Assembly: GCF_005222755.1 (NCBI RefSeq)
Contig: NZ_STGD01000022.1
Coordinates: forward strand, 1 to 55,702
Direction of reading: 5' to 3'
Origin: Roseomonas sp. HF4
GTDB taxonomy: Bacteria > Pseudomonadota > Alphaproteobacteria > Acetobacterales > Acetobacteraceae
Length of the DNA: 55,702 nucleotides
Shown: one piece after another, positions 42,519 to 51,702 of the stretch
How the letters are laid out: each line of letters begins with the position of its first letter
How positions within the stretch are numbered: position 1 is the first letter of the stretch
Notes under the pieces: model-generated
The model's input: the letters and a program-made list of their open reading frames with translations, nothing else
Databases searched by the model: none
What the model was told of the DNA's origin: nothing
Position numbers and translations under genes: made by a program

Positions 42519-43337
42519 ATGCCGGCGCCGACCATCGTCACCCCGCAGCAACTCGCGCGCCGCATCGGCCTGCCCGATGCGCCCCTGCTCATCGATGTCC
42601 GCACCGCGGAGGACGCGGCGGCCGACCCGCGCTTCCTGCCCTGCGCCATCCGCCGGTCCCACAGCGACGTCAACGGCTGGGCCGCCGGCTTCACCGGACG
42701 CGATGCCGTCATCGTTTGCCAGAAGGGGCTGAAGCTCAGCCAGGGCGTTGCCGCCTGGCTCCGCCACGCCGGCGCGAACGCGGAATCACTCGAAGGCGGC
42801 TTCGAGGGCTGGCGCGACGCCGGCCTGCCGCTGGTCTCGCCCGCCCATGTGCCGGCGCGCGACGCCGCCGGGCGCACGCTCTGGGTCACGCGCGCGCGGC
42901 CCAAGGTAGACCGCATCGCCTGCCCCTGGCTGATCCGCCGCTTCATCGACCCGGGCGCGGTCTTTCTGTTCGTGGCGCCGTCGGAGGTGGCGGCCGTGGC
43001 AGATCGCTTCGGCGCCACCCCCTTCGACATCGAGGGCGTCTTCTGGTCCCATCGCGGCGACGGCTGCACCTTCGACACCATGCTCGACGAATTCGGCCTG
43101 CACACGGAACCGCTCGACCGGCTCGCGCTGATCGTGCGCGGGGCGGACACCGCGCGGCCGGACCTGGCACCGGAGGCCGCCGGCCTGCTCGCCGCCTCGC
43201 TCGGCCTGTCGCGCATGCATCGCGACGACCTGGTGCAGCTCGACGCCGGGCTTGCGCTGTATGATGCCTTCTACCGCTGGGCGCGCGACGCGACGGAGGA
43301 GACGCATAACTGGCCGAACCCCGGGAAGCCCGCATGA
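42519..43337 (+). CDS. Rhodanese-ChrB fusion (chromate resistance-associated)
   Basis: The product has 272 residues from the ATG behind AGGAGAGG; open frame upstream is the repeat element. Residues 1-105 are a rhodanese domain with active-site Cys67 (VCQKGLKLSQGVAAWLRHAG). Residues about 118-270 match the C-terminal domain of ChrB (WVTRARPKVDRIACPWLIRRFIDPGAVFLFV). ChrB proteins act with the ChrA transporter in chromate resistance; the fused rhodanese may handle sulfur or oxyanion reduction. The stop overlaps the chrA start (ATGA). Confidence 0.88.
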   Translation: MPAPTIVTPQQLARRIGLPDAPLLIDVRTAEDAAADPRFLPCAIRRSHSDVNGWAAGFTGRDAVIVCQKGLKLSQGVAAWLRHAGANAESLEGGFEGWRDAGLPLVSPAHVPARDAAGRTLWVTRARPKVDRIACPWLIRRFIDPGAVFLFVAPSEVAAVADRFGATPFDIEGVFWSHRGDGCTFDTMLDEFGLHTEPLDRLALIVRGADTARPDLAPEAAGLLAASLGLSRMHRDDLVQLDAGLALYDAFYRWARDATEETHNWPNPGKPA

Positions 43338-44656
43338 CGCCCCCCGCCTTTCCCAGCTTCGCCGAGGCGCTGCGCGTCTGGCTGCGCATCGGGCTGCTGT
43401 CATTCGGCGGGCCGGCCGCGCAGATCGCTGTGATGCACCGGGAGGTGGTGGAGGACCGCCACTGGGTTTCCGACGCGCGGTTTCTGCATGCGCTCAATTT
43501 CTGCATGCTGCTGCCGGGACCGGAGGCGCAACAGCTCGCGACCTATCTCGGCTGGTTGATGCATGGCGTGAAGGGCGGGCTCGCGGCCGGGTTGCTGTTC
43601 ATCGTGCCGGGTGCCGCGGTGATGCTGGCCCTGTCCATCATCTACGCGACCCTCGGCGAGGTGCCGGTCGTCGCCGCGCTGTTCTTCGGCCTGAAATGCG
43701 CCGTGCTGGTGCTGGTGGTCGAGGCGTTGCTGCGCGTGGCGAAGCGCGCGCTGAAGGGGGCGACACCGTGGCTTCTCGCGGCCGCCGCCTTCCTGGCGCT
43801 GGCCGTCTTCGCGGTGCCCTTTCCCTTCGTGGTGCTGGGCGCGCTTGCGATCGGCTATGCGGCGCCGGGCGCCTTCGCCGGTGGCGGCCACGGCACGGCC
43901 AAGGCCGGCCCGCCCGCGCTCCTCGACGCCGCCATCGCCGCCGAACCCGACCGCATCGCGCGCATGGCGCCGGCGGCGCGGCGTGCGGGACTGGTCGGGC
44001 TCGCGGTCTGGCTCTGGCCGGTCGTGCTGCTGATGGGCGCGGGCGTCTGGGGGGACATCGCCTGGTTCTTCTCCAAGATGGCGGTGGTCACGTTCGGCGG
44101 CGCCTACGCCGTGCTCGCCTATGTCGCGCAGGAAGCGGTCGAGCACTACCGCTGGCTGACCGCGCCCGAGATGCTGGCGGGCCTCGGCCTGGCCGAGACC
44201 ACGCCGGGGCCGCTGATCCTGGTGCTGCAGTTCGTGGGCTTCCTCGCGGGGTATCGGGACAGCGGCGTCGCGGGCGGCGTAGCCGGGAGCCTGCTCACGC
44301 TGCTGGTGACCTTCGCACCCTGCTTCGCCTGGATCTTCCTCGGCGCCCCCTTCGTCGAGCGGATGCACGAGGCGCCTCGGCTCAAGGGTGCGCTGGCCGG
44401 CGTCACGGCGGCGGTCGTCGGCGTGATCGCGAACCTGGCGCTGTGGTTCGGGCTGCGTGTGATCTTCGCGGAGGTGCGGCACATCTCGCTCGGCCCGGCG
44501 TCGATCGACCTGCCGGCCTTCGCAACGGTGCAGCCGTCGGCGCTCGCGCTGGCATTCCTGGCGGCGGTTCTGCTGTTCAAGCTCAAGTTCGGCTTGGCGA
44601 AGACGCTGGCGGTGAGCGCGGGGGCAGGGCTGGCGCTGTCGTTCCTGCCGCTGTGA
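43334..44656 (+). CDS. chrA: Chromate efflux transporter ChrA (long-chain CHR family)
   Basis: The product has 440 residues and about ten to twelve hydrophobic helices, with two homologous CHR halves. The first carries LRIGLLSFGGPAAQIAVMHRE and FCMLLPGPEAQQLATYLG; the second carries MAVVTFGGAYAVLAYVAQEAV and ETTPGPLILVLQFVGFLAG. The family exports chromate across the inner membrane, usually inducible by chromate. It is coupled to the rhodanese-ChrB gene. An IS3 element inserted 27 bp after the stop but did not disrupt it. Confidence 0.93.
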   Translation: MTPPAFPSFAEALRVWLRIGLLSFGGPAAQIAVMHREVVEDRHWVSDARFLHALNFCMLLPGPEAQQLATYLGWLMHGVKGGLAAGLLFIVPGAAVMLALSIIYATLGEVPVVAALFFGLKCAVLVLVVEALLRVAKRALKGATPWLLAAAAFLALAVFAVPFPFVVLGALAIGYAAPGAFAGGGHGTAKAGPPALLDAAIAAEPDRIARMAPAARRAGLVGLAVWLWPVVLLMGAGVWGDIAWFFSKMAVVTFGGAYAVLAYVAQEAVEHYRWLTAPEMLAGLGLAETTPGPLILVLQFVGFLAGYRDSGVAGGVAGSLLTLLVTFAPCFAWIFLGAPFVERMHEAPRLKGALAGVTAAVVGVIANLALWFGLRVIFAEVRHISLGPASIDLPAFATVQPSALALAFLAAVLLFKLKFGLAKTLAVSAGAGLALSFLPL

Positions 44657-44704
44657 TAAGACCTGGGCCTGCCCCGCCTGAATGGACACCGTTGATAGGC
44701 TGAA

Positions 44705-45030
44705 GGGCCAGGAGGTGACGGTGGTGGAGGGCGTGAAACTGCGTCGGAGTTTTCCCGACGGCTTCGAATGGGAACGATTGCCGCGATCCGTGGCGGTCGC
44801 TCGGCCTCGCAGGTCGCGGCCGAACTGGGTCTGCCGGATCGTCTGGTCCGCTCCTGGCTGCGTTGGGCTGAGGGACGTGCGCCCGGGGTGAGCGCCGCGT
44901 CGGGCCGAGCCCGGCCGATCAGGCGGGCGAGATCGCGCGGCTGCGCAAGGAGCTCGAGCGCGTCCGGATGGAGCGCGACATCTTAAAGCGAGCTGCGCTC
45001 ATCTTCGGCCAGGCGACGGACCGGAGGTGA
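44705..45030 (+). pseudogene. IS3 OrfA, frameshifted
   Basis: Coding sense moves through three frames: LRRSFPDGFEWE near 44740, then AIRGGRSASQVAAELGLPDRLVRSWLRWAEG from 44774, then ADQAGEIARLRKELERVRMERDILKRAALIFG up to the TGA at 45028. The last piece is the leucine-zipper part of OrfA. At least two indels have broken the gene. Confidence 0.78.
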
Positions 45031-45686
45031 GCTACATGTTCATGCGCGACCACGTCGCCGACTTCCCCATCCAGATCATGTGCGAGACGCCCGGCGTCAG
45101 CCGCAGCGGCTACTACGCCTGGGCAAGCCGGGACGGAAGCGCGCGGGCGGCCGCCGACCGGGCGCTGGCCGCCGAGATCCGGGCCGCCCATGCGGCCAGC
45201 CGCGGCCGCTACGGCAGCCCACGCGTGCATGCCGAACTGCGCGCCCGCGGCCGCCGGGTTGGCCGCAAGCGGGTCGCCCGCCTGATGCGCCGCATGGGCC
45301 TGGCGGCGCGCCACAGGCGCCGCTCCCGCCGCGCGACGGACAGCAGCCGAGCCTTCCCGATCGCGCCCAACCTGCTCGGGCGCAAGTTCACGGTGGAGGC
45401 GCCGGACCGGGTCTGGCTTGCCGACCGCGGCGTGCAATTCGCCGCGCATCGCTATCGCGCCCGCTTGCTGGCGCACGGCATGCTCTGCTCGATGACTTGC
45501 GAGGGCGACTGCTGGGACAACGCGCCGATGGAGAGCTTCTTCGCGACGCAGAAGGGCGAAACTGTCGAGGAGGCCGACTACCAGACGCGCGCCCAAGCCA
45601 GGGTCGACGTGCTCCACCACATCGAGGGTTTCTACAACAAGCGCCGCTTGCACTCCGCGCTCGGCTACATCACACCCGAGCATTAG
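45027..45686 (+). pseudogene. IS3 OrfB transposase with internal deletion
   Basis: The frame starts at GTG 45027 (GTGA overlap with OrfA) and encodes 219 residues; intact relatives have about 280. The N-terminal HTH_21 part (YGSPRVHAELRARGRRVGRKRVARLMRRMGL) and the C-terminus (CWDNAPMESFFATQK, RRLHSALGYITPEH) are intact. The DDE core is fused as VWLADRGVQFAAH: everything between the first catalytic Asp (LADITY-type) and the second (HSDRGVQ-type) is missing, about 65 residues, in frame. The enzyme cannot be active. Confidence 0.85.
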
Positions 45687-45906
45687 GCAGCAGCGTTCCA
45701 TTCAGCGGCAACAGCCGCGTAACCGTGTCCACGAAAGCGGGGCTAGCCCACAGGCCGCCTCCATCTCCCGACGGACAGCCGGCGACGGCATCCGGCGGCT
45801 GCGGCGACACCGCGGGAATCGTCATGCAGCAGCAGCGCAACTGTCATCGGCAGGACATGCGCAACGGTTACCTCCCTCCGGTCATCAGCAACGAATTGGA
45901 TGCGGA

Positions 45907-47466
45907 ATGCCGGCGCGCAGAAACGTGCTTCTCATCGTGGTGGACCAGTGGCGCGCGGATTTCGTGCCGCATCTGGGCTCCGGCTTCCTCCGCACGCCGA
46001 ACCTTGATCGCCTGTGCCGCGAAGGCGTGACCTTTCGCAACCATGTCACTACCGCCGTACCCTGTGGCCCCGCGCGCGCGAGCCTTCTGACCGGCCTCTA
46101 CCTGATGAACCATCGCGCGGCCCAGAACACGGTGCCGCTCGATGCGCGTCACACGAACCTCGGCAAGCAGCTGCGCCTGATCGGCTACGACCCCGCGCTG
46201 ATCGGCTACACCACCACGACGCCCGACCCGCGCACCACCGGCCCACGCGACCCGCGGTTCACAACGCTTGGCGACCTGATGGACGGCTTCCGCAGCGTCG
46301 GCGCCTTCGAGCCTAGCATGGACGGGTATTTCGGCTGGCTCGCGCAGCAGGGCTACGAGCTGCCCCGGCGGCGGGAGGACATCTGGCTGCCTGAGGGCGA
46401 GGATGCCGTGCCTGGCGTGACCGATCGGCCCTGCCGCATTCCGGCCGCGCTGTCCGACAGCACCTACTTCACCGAACGCGCGCTCACCTACCTCAAGGGG
46501 CGCAACGGCAAGCCGTGGTTCCTGCACCTCGGCTACTATCGCCCGCACCCTCCCTTCATCGCGCCCGCGCCCTACCACGCGATGTACGCGCCGGCGGACA
46601 TGCCGGTGCCGGTGCGCGCGCCCGACTGGGAACAGGAAGCGGCGCAGCATCCGCTGCTGCGCCACTACCTGCGCGACATCCGGCAGGGCTCCTTCTTCCA
46701 TGGCGCCGGCGGCGCGGCCAGCACGCTCGACGAGGGCGCAATCCGCCAGATGCGCGCGACCTATGCGGGGCTGATCACCGAGATCGACGACTGCCTCGGC
46801 CGCGTCTTCGCCTGGCTCGACGAGAACGGGCAGTGGGACGATACGATGATCGTCTTCACCTCCGACCATGGGGAGCAGCTCGGCGACCACTGGCTCCTCG
46901 GCAAGGTCGGCTACTTCGACGAGAGCTTCCGCATCCCGCTGGTGGTGAAGGATGCCGGCCGCAACGCCCGCGCCGGTTCGGTGGAGAAAGCCTTCACCGA
47001 GAGCGTCGACGTCATGCCGACGATCCTGGAGGGGCTCGGCGGCACGGCCCCCCGCGCCTGCGACGGGCGCTCGCTGCTGCCGCTGCTCGAGCATGCGGCA
47101 CCGGAGGATTGGCGCGACCTGCTGTTCTACGAATACGACTTCCGCGACGTGCATTACTCGAAGCCCGAAAGCGCGCTCGGCCTGGCGCTGGACGAGAGCG
47201 CGCTCTGCGTCGTGCAGGACGCGCAGTACAAATACGTGCACTTCGCCGCGCTGCCGCCGCTGTTCTTCGACCTCGCGCGCGATCCGCACCAGTTCACGAA
47301 CCTCGCCGAGGATCCCGCGCATGCTGCGCTGGTGAAGGACTACGCGCAGAAGGCGCTGTCGCACCGGATGCGGCATGCGGAACGCACGCTCACGCACTAC
47401 CGCGCCACGCCGCAGGGGCTCGAGGAACGCCTGCCCCAGGCCGTCCTGCCGCGCGCCGCCGAATGA
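45907..47466 (+). CDS. Sulfatase-family hydrolase (arylsulfatase/phosphonate monoester hydrolase-like)
   Basis: The product has 519 residues. The formylglycine motif C-x-P-x-R is intact as CGPAR (Cys53) in VPCGPARASLLTG; the Cys is oxidised by a generating enzyme not encoded here. Metal ligands are seen as VVDQWRADF near the start and FTSDHGEQLGDH in the second half. The family hydrolyses sulfate esters, phosphonate monoesters or phosphate diesters. There is no signal peptide, so it acts in the cytoplasm on imported substrate. It heads the operon with two binding proteins and a Dpp-type ABC transporter, which indicates uptake then hydrolysis. Confidence 0.9.
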   Translation: MPARRNVLLIVVDQWRADFVPHLGSGFLRTPNLDRLCREGVTFRNHVTTAVPCGPARASLLTGLYLMNHRAAQNTVPLDARHTNLGKQLRLIGYDPALIGYTTTTPDPRTTGPRDPRFTTLGDLMDGFRSVGAFEPSMDGYFGWLAQQGYELPRRREDIWLPEGEDAVPGVTDRPCRIPAALSDSTYFTERALTYLKGRNGKPWFLHLGYYRPHPPFIAPAPYHAMYAPADMPVPVRAPDWEQEAAQHPLLRHYLRDIRQGSFFHGAGGAASTLDEGAIRQMRATYAGLITEIDDCLGRVFAWLDENGQWDDTMIVFTSDHGEQLGDHWLLGKVGYFDESFRIPLVVKDAGRNARAGSVEKAFTESVDVMPTILEGLGGTAPRACDGRSLLPLLEHAAPEDWRDLLFYEYDFRDVHYSKPESALGLALDESALCVVQDAQYKYVHFAALPPLFFDLARDPHQFTNLAEDPAHAALVKDYAQKALSHRMRHAERTLTHYRATPQGLEERLPQAVLPRAAE

Positions 47467-47489
47467 CCCCAGCCCCGAGGAGACCCGCC

Positions 47490-49100
47490 ATGCTCCGTCG
47501 TCGTCACCTGCTTGCTGCGCCCACCCTCGCGACGTTCGCGCGTCCCGTGCTGGCCCAGGCCGACCAGCGGCCCGCGATCACCGTCGCGGTGCAGAAGATC
47601 GCCAATTCCAACACGCTGGAGACTGCGCGCGAGCAGTCCAATGTCGGCACGCGTACCTTCAATTCCTACGCCGAGATGCTGATCGACACCGACTGGGTCG
47701 AGACGCTGGAGTTCCGCCCCGGCCTCGCCACCGAATGGCGGCGCATCGACGACCGCACGGTCGAGCTCGACCTGCGCAACGGCGTGCGCTTCCACGACGG
47801 GGCGACGATGACGGCCGAGGACGTCGTCTTCTCCTTCGGCCCCGAGCGGCTCTGGGGCGCGGGCGAGCAGCGCGCCGGCGGCACGCTGTTCTCCGGCACC
47901 ACCGCCGGCATGGCAGGCAAGGCGCCGCCGCCCGAGGTGCCGGCCGTCGCGCGCCGCACCTATCCGGCCTTCGAGCAGATCGAGATCGTCGCGCCGAACC
48001 GGGTGCGCTTCGTCAACAAGACGCCCGACGTGACGCTGGAAGGGCGGATCGCGCGCAACGTCGGCGCGATCTTCTCCCGCCGCGGCTTCGAGGCGGCGCC
48101 GTCCTGGCTCGACTGGGCGCGCCGGCCCGTCGGTACCGGTCCCTACCGCGTGGCCGAGTTCCGCGCGGACCGCGAATTGGTGCTCGAGGCCTTCGACGGC
48201 TACTGGGGCGGCCGCCCGCCGCTCCGCCGCATCCGCTTCGTCGAGGTGCCGGAGCCGATCTCGCGCGTGAACGGCCTCCTGTCTGGCGAATACGACTTCG
48301 CCTGCGACGTCAATCCGGACCAGATCCAGGACATCGAGCGCAATGGCCGCTTCGAGGTGGTGGGCAGCACCATCACCAACCATCGCCTGACGGTGTTCGA
48401 CAAGAACCACCCGCAGTTGCGCGACGCGCGCGTGCGCCGCGCCTTCACCCATGCGATCGACCGAAAGGCGATCGTGGACGCGCTCTGGGCCGGGCGCACG
48501 CGGGTGCCGAAGGGCCTGCAGTGGGAATATTACGGCGAGATGTTCCAGGCCGACTGGGACGTGCCGCGCTTCGACCCCGCCGAGGCGCGCCGCCTGCTGC
48601 GCGAGGCCGGCTACCGCGGCGAGCCGATCCCCTACCGCCTGCTCAACAACTACTACACGAACCAGAACGCGACGGCACAGATCCTGGTCGAGATGTGGCG
48701 CCAGGTCGGCCTCAACGTGCAGATCGAGATGCGCGAGAACTGGGCGCAGATCTTCTCGCGCGAGACGCAGCGCGGCATCCGCGACTGGTCGAACTCGGCG
48801 CCCTTCAATGACCCCGTCTCCTCCATCACGAACCAGCACGGCCCGCGCGGCCAGCAGCAGCAGGTCGGCGAATGGACGAACGAGGAATTCAACCGTCTCT
48901 CGACCGAACTCGAGACCAGCACGGACCGCGCCCGGCGCCGCGCCGTCTTCCGCCGCCTGCTCGAGATCGCGGAGCGGGAGGACCCTGCCTACACGGTGCT
49001 GCACCAGACCGCGACCTTCACCGCGAAGCGCAAGGACATCCGCTGGCGCGCCGCGCAGTCCTTCCTGATGGATTTCCGCAGCCGGAACTGGGGGGCCTGA
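47490..49100 (+). CDS. ABC transporter substrate-binding protein, family 5 (SBP1)
   Basis: The product has 536 residues from Met-Leu-Arg-Arg-Arg-His, behind CCGAGGAG. A signal peptide (RRRHLLAAPTLATFARPVLAQADQ) with an Arg-rich start is evident. Family 5 features are GLATEWRRIDDRTVELDLRNGVRFHDGATMTAEDV and GTGPYRVAEFRADRELVLEAFDGYWGG. Such proteins deliver peptides, opines, glycosides or phosphonate-like compounds to Dpp-type permeases. It is closely paralogous to the next gene. The open frame upstream of the ATG is antisense to nothing functional and lies in the sulfatase gene. Confidence 0.92.
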   Translation: MLRRRHLLAAPTLATFARPVLAQADQRPAITVAVQKIANSNTLETAREQSNVGTRTFNSYAEMLIDTDWVETLEFRPGLATEWRRIDDRTVELDLRNGVRFHDGATMTAEDVVFSFGPERLWGAGEQRAGGTLFSGTTAGMAGKAPPPEVPAVARRTYPAFEQIEIVAPNRVRFVNKTPDVTLEGRIARNVGAIFSRRGFEAAPSWLDWARRPVGTGPYRVAEFRADRELVLEAFDGYWGGRPPLRRIRFVEVPEPISRVNGLLSGEYDFACDVNPDQIQDIERNGRFEVVGSTITNHRLTVFDKNHPQLRDARVRRAFTHAIDRKAIVDALWAGRTRVPKGLQWEYYGEMFQADWDVPRFDPAEARRLLREAGYRGEPIPYRLLNNYYTNQNATAQILVEMWRQVGLNVQIEMRENWAQIFSRETQRGIRDWSNSAPFNDPVSSITNQHGPRGQQQQVGEWTNEEFNRLSTELETSTDRARRRAVFRRLLEIAEREDPAYTVLHQTATFTAKRKDIRWRAAQSFLMDFRSRNWGA

Positions 49101-49104
49101 GGCC

Positions 49105-50718
49105 ATGGCCACCATCACCCGCCGCGGCGCGCTGGCCGCCGCCGCCGCCGCCACGCTGGCCCGGCCCGCCCTCGCGCAGGCCGACGACCGGCCGGCGCTG
49201 ACCATCGCGGTGCAGCGCCTGTCCAATTCGAACACCTTCGAGCCGCCGCGCGAGCAATCGAATGTCGGCTTCCGACTGCACAACATCTATTCCGAGCCGC
49301 TGATCGAGACCGACTGGCTGGGCGACCTGTCGCTGCGCCCGGGCCTCACCACCGCCTGGCGGCGGATCGATGCGCGCACGGTCGAGTTCACGCTGCGCGA
49401 GGGCGTCCGTTTCCACGACGGCCGCGAGATGACGGCCGAGGACGTCGCCTTCTCCTTCGGCCCTCGGTTGTTCGGCACGCAGGGCGCGACCGGCGCCGGG
49501 CGGAGCACGGTCCTCGCCGGCACCGCGGGCAAGGAACCGCCGGCGGAGGTCATCGCGGTCGCGCGCCGCACCTATCCGGGCCTCGAGCGGATCGAAGTGC
49601 TGGGACGCCACAGCCTGCGCTTCGTCAACCACACGCCCGACATCACGCTGGAAGGCCGCATCGCGCAGAGCGTCGGCGCCGTCTTCTCCCGCGCCGCCTT
49701 CGACGCGGCGGAGAGCTGGCTCGCCTGGGGCCGCGCGCCCGTCGGCACCGGCCCCTACCGCATCGCCGAGTACCGCCCCGACACGATGCTTATCCTCGAG
49801 GCGCACGATGCCTACTGGGGCGGCCGCCCGCCCGCGCGGCGGCTGCGCTTCGTCGAGGTGCCGGAGGTCTCGGGCCGGATGAACGGCCTGTTCTCCGGCG
49901 AATACGACTTCGCCTGCGACATCCCGCCCGACCAGATCACGGTGGTCGAGCGCAATGCGCGCTTCGAGGTGCTGGGCAGCCCGATCAACAACATCCGCAA
50001 GCTTGCCTTCGACAAGTCGAACCCGGTGCTGGCCGATGCCCGGATCCGCCGCGCCATGACGCATCTGGTCGACCGCCGCACCATCGTCGACGCGCTCTGG
50101 GCCGGGCGGACCGAGATCCCGCGCGGCATGCAACTCGAATCCTATGGCGCGATGTACCTGCGCGACTGGGATAATCCGCGCCATGACCCGGCCGAGGCGC
50201 GCCGCCTGCTGCGCGAGGCGAACTACCGGGGCGAGCCGATCACCTATCGGCTGCTCAACAACTACTACACAAACCAGGTGAACAACGCGCAGATCGTCGT
50301 GGAATCCTTCCGCTCGGCCGGCCTCAACGTACAGATCGAGATGAAGGAGAATTTCAGCCAGGTGACGGAACGCTCGCCGGGCCGCGGCCTTCGCGACTGG
50401 TCGAACACCTCGCTGTTCGGGGACCCGGTTGCCGGCATCCTGCGCGCCTTCGGACCACGCACGGAGGCCACGCGCACCGGCGAATGGATCAGCGCCGAAT
50501 TCGACCGCGTCAGCACCGCGCTGGAATCCGAGACCGACCTCGAGCGCCGCCGCGGCCATTTCCGCCGCGTGCTGGAATTGCTGGAGCGCGAGGACCCCGC
50601 CTACATCGTGCTGCACCAGGCCGCCGCCTTCACCGCCAAGCGGCGCGATATCGCCTGGCGCGCCTCCAAGGGCTGGGCGATGGAATTCCGCGCGGGCAAC
50701 CTCCGCGTCGGGGCCTGA
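49105..50718 (+). CDS. ABC transporter substrate-binding protein, family 5 (SBP2)
   Basis: The product has 537 residues and aligns with SBP1 over its whole length: ADDRPALTIAVQRLSNSNTFEPPREQSNVGFRLHN versus ADQRPAITVAVQKIANSNTLETAREQSNVGTRTFN. The signal peptide (TITRRGALAAAAAATLARPALAQ) is twin-Arg-like. Both keep YRLLNNYYTNQ and the FDKSNPVLAD/FDKNHPQLRD region. It starts 4 bp after SBP1. This is a tandem duplication with divergence, which suggests that one permease serves two related ligands or two affinities. Confidence 0.92.
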   Translation: MATITRRGALAAAAAATLARPALAQADDRPALTIAVQRLSNSNTFEPPREQSNVGFRLHNIYSEPLIETDWLGDLSLRPGLTTAWRRIDARTVEFTLREGVRFHDGREMTAEDVAFSFGPRLFGTQGATGAGRSTVLAGTAGKEPPAEVIAVARRTYPGLERIEVLGRHSLRFVNHTPDITLEGRIAQSVGAVFSRAAFDAAESWLAWGRAPVGTGPYRIAEYRPDTMLILEAHDAYWGGRPPARRLRFVEVPEVSGRMNGLFSGEYDFACDIPPDQITVVERNARFEVLGSPINNIRKLAFDKSNPVLADARIRRAMTHLVDRRTIVDALWAGRTEIPRGMQLESYGAMYLRDWDNPRHDPAEARRLLREANYRGEPITYRLLNNYYTNQVNNAQIVVESFRSAGLNVQIEMKENFSQVTERSPGRGLRDWSNTSLFGDPVAGILRAFGPRTEATRTGEWISAEFDRVSTALESETDLERRRGHFRRVLELLEREDPAYIVLHQAAAFTAKRRDIAWRASKGWAMEFRAGNLRVGA

Positions 50719-50721
50719 GGC

Positions 50722-51702
50722 GTGGCCGAAGCTCCACTCGTTGCGCTGGATGGGCTGACCGTCGCCTTCGACGGCCAGCCCGCGCTGCGCGGCATCGACT
50801 TCGCCGTCGCGCCGGGCGAGGCGGTCGGCATGGTGGGCGAATCCGGCTGCGGGAAGTCCGTCACCTGGCTCGCGGCGCTCGGCCTCCTGCCGGCGCGGGC
50901 GCGGATCGGCGGGCGCGTCCGGATCGGGGGGCAGGACCTGCTCGGCGCGCCGGCCGCGGTGCTCGAGAAGGTGCGCGGCGGGCGCATCGCCATGATCTTC
51001 CAGGACCCCGCCAGCAGCCTCAACCCCGTCCACCGCATCGGCAGCCAGGTCACCGAGGCGCTGGCGCTGCATCGCGGCATGGGCGGCGCGGCCGCGCGGG
51101 CCGAGGCGAAGCGCCTGCTCGACCAGGTCGGCATCCCGGACGCCGCGCGGCGGCTCGATGCCTATCCGCACGAGCTCTCGGGCGGGCAGAACCAGCGCGT
51201 CATGATCGCAATCGCGCTCGCCGGACGGCCGGAGCTCCTGGTGGCGGACGAGCCGACCACCGCGCTCGACGTCACGATCCAGGCGCAGATCCTCGACCTG
51301 CTTGCCTCGCTGCGGCGGGAGACGGGGATGGCGCTGGTGCTGATCAGCCACGACCTTGGCGTCGTGGCCGAAGCCTGCGAGCGCGTGGCCGTGATGTATG
51401 CGGGGCGCATCGTAGAGGAGGCGCCGGTGACGCGGCTCTTTGACGCAGCGGCTCATCCCTATACGCAGGGCCTGATAGGCGCGCTGCCGCCAATAGACGG
51501 GCCGCGGCGCCCGCTGGCCGCGATCCCGGGTGGCGTACCGGAACCCTGGGCCATGCCGCCGGGCTGCGCCTTCGCGCCGCGCTGCTCGCAGCGGCTTTCC
51601 GCCTGCGATATCGCAGCGCCGCCGACGGCGCGCATGGATGCGCTTCATTCCGCTGCCTGCCTGCGTGCCGCGCCGGCTCTTCGCGAGAGCGTGCCGGCAT
51701 GA
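50722..51702 (+). CDS. Dipeptide/oligopeptide-type ABC transporter ATPase (DppD-like)
   Basis: The product has 326 residues, starting at GTG 50722. Walker A is GESGCGKS at 39-46; the signature [10 protein letters not shown], Walker [13 protein letters not shown] and H-loop ISHD follow. The C-terminal oligopeptide-type extension is present ([15 protein letters not shown]). With DppF it powers the permease pair downstream. It overlaps dppF by 4 bp (ATGA). An ATG in frame further in would drop the first strand, so GTG is preferred. Confidence 0.92.
   Translation: MAEAPLVALDGLTVAFDGQPALRGIDFAVAPGEAVGMVGESGCGKSVTWLAALGLLPARARIGGRVRIGGQDLLGAPAAVLEKVRGGRIAMIFQDPASSLNPVHRIGSQVTEALALHRGMGGAAARAEAKRLLDQVGIPDAARRLDAYPHELSGGQNQRVMIAIALAGRPELLVADEPTTALDVTIQAQILDLLASLRRETGMALVLISHDLGVVAEACERVAVMYAGRIVEEAPVTRLFDAAAHPYTQGLIGALPPIDGPRRPLAAIPGGVPEPWAMPPGCAFAPRCSQRLSACDIAAPPTARMDALHSAACLRAAPALRESVPA

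Larger units (their letters stand above)
44683..45731 (+). mobile_element. IS3-family insertion sequence, inactive
   Basis: The left end starts TGGACACCGTTGATAGGC at 44683, and the right end, read inward from 45731, starts TGGACACGGTTACGCGG: imperfect terminal inverted repeats typical of this IS3 group. Between them are frameshifted orfA and orfB with a large deletion in the catalytic domain. Insertion lies between chrA and the sulfatase operon. The target duplication is not clear. Confidence 0.8.

Noticed and set aside
46515..47489. Upstream extension of the SBP1 frame inside the sulfatase gene
   Set aside because: Out-of-frame shadow of the sulfatase; the signal peptide begins at 47490.
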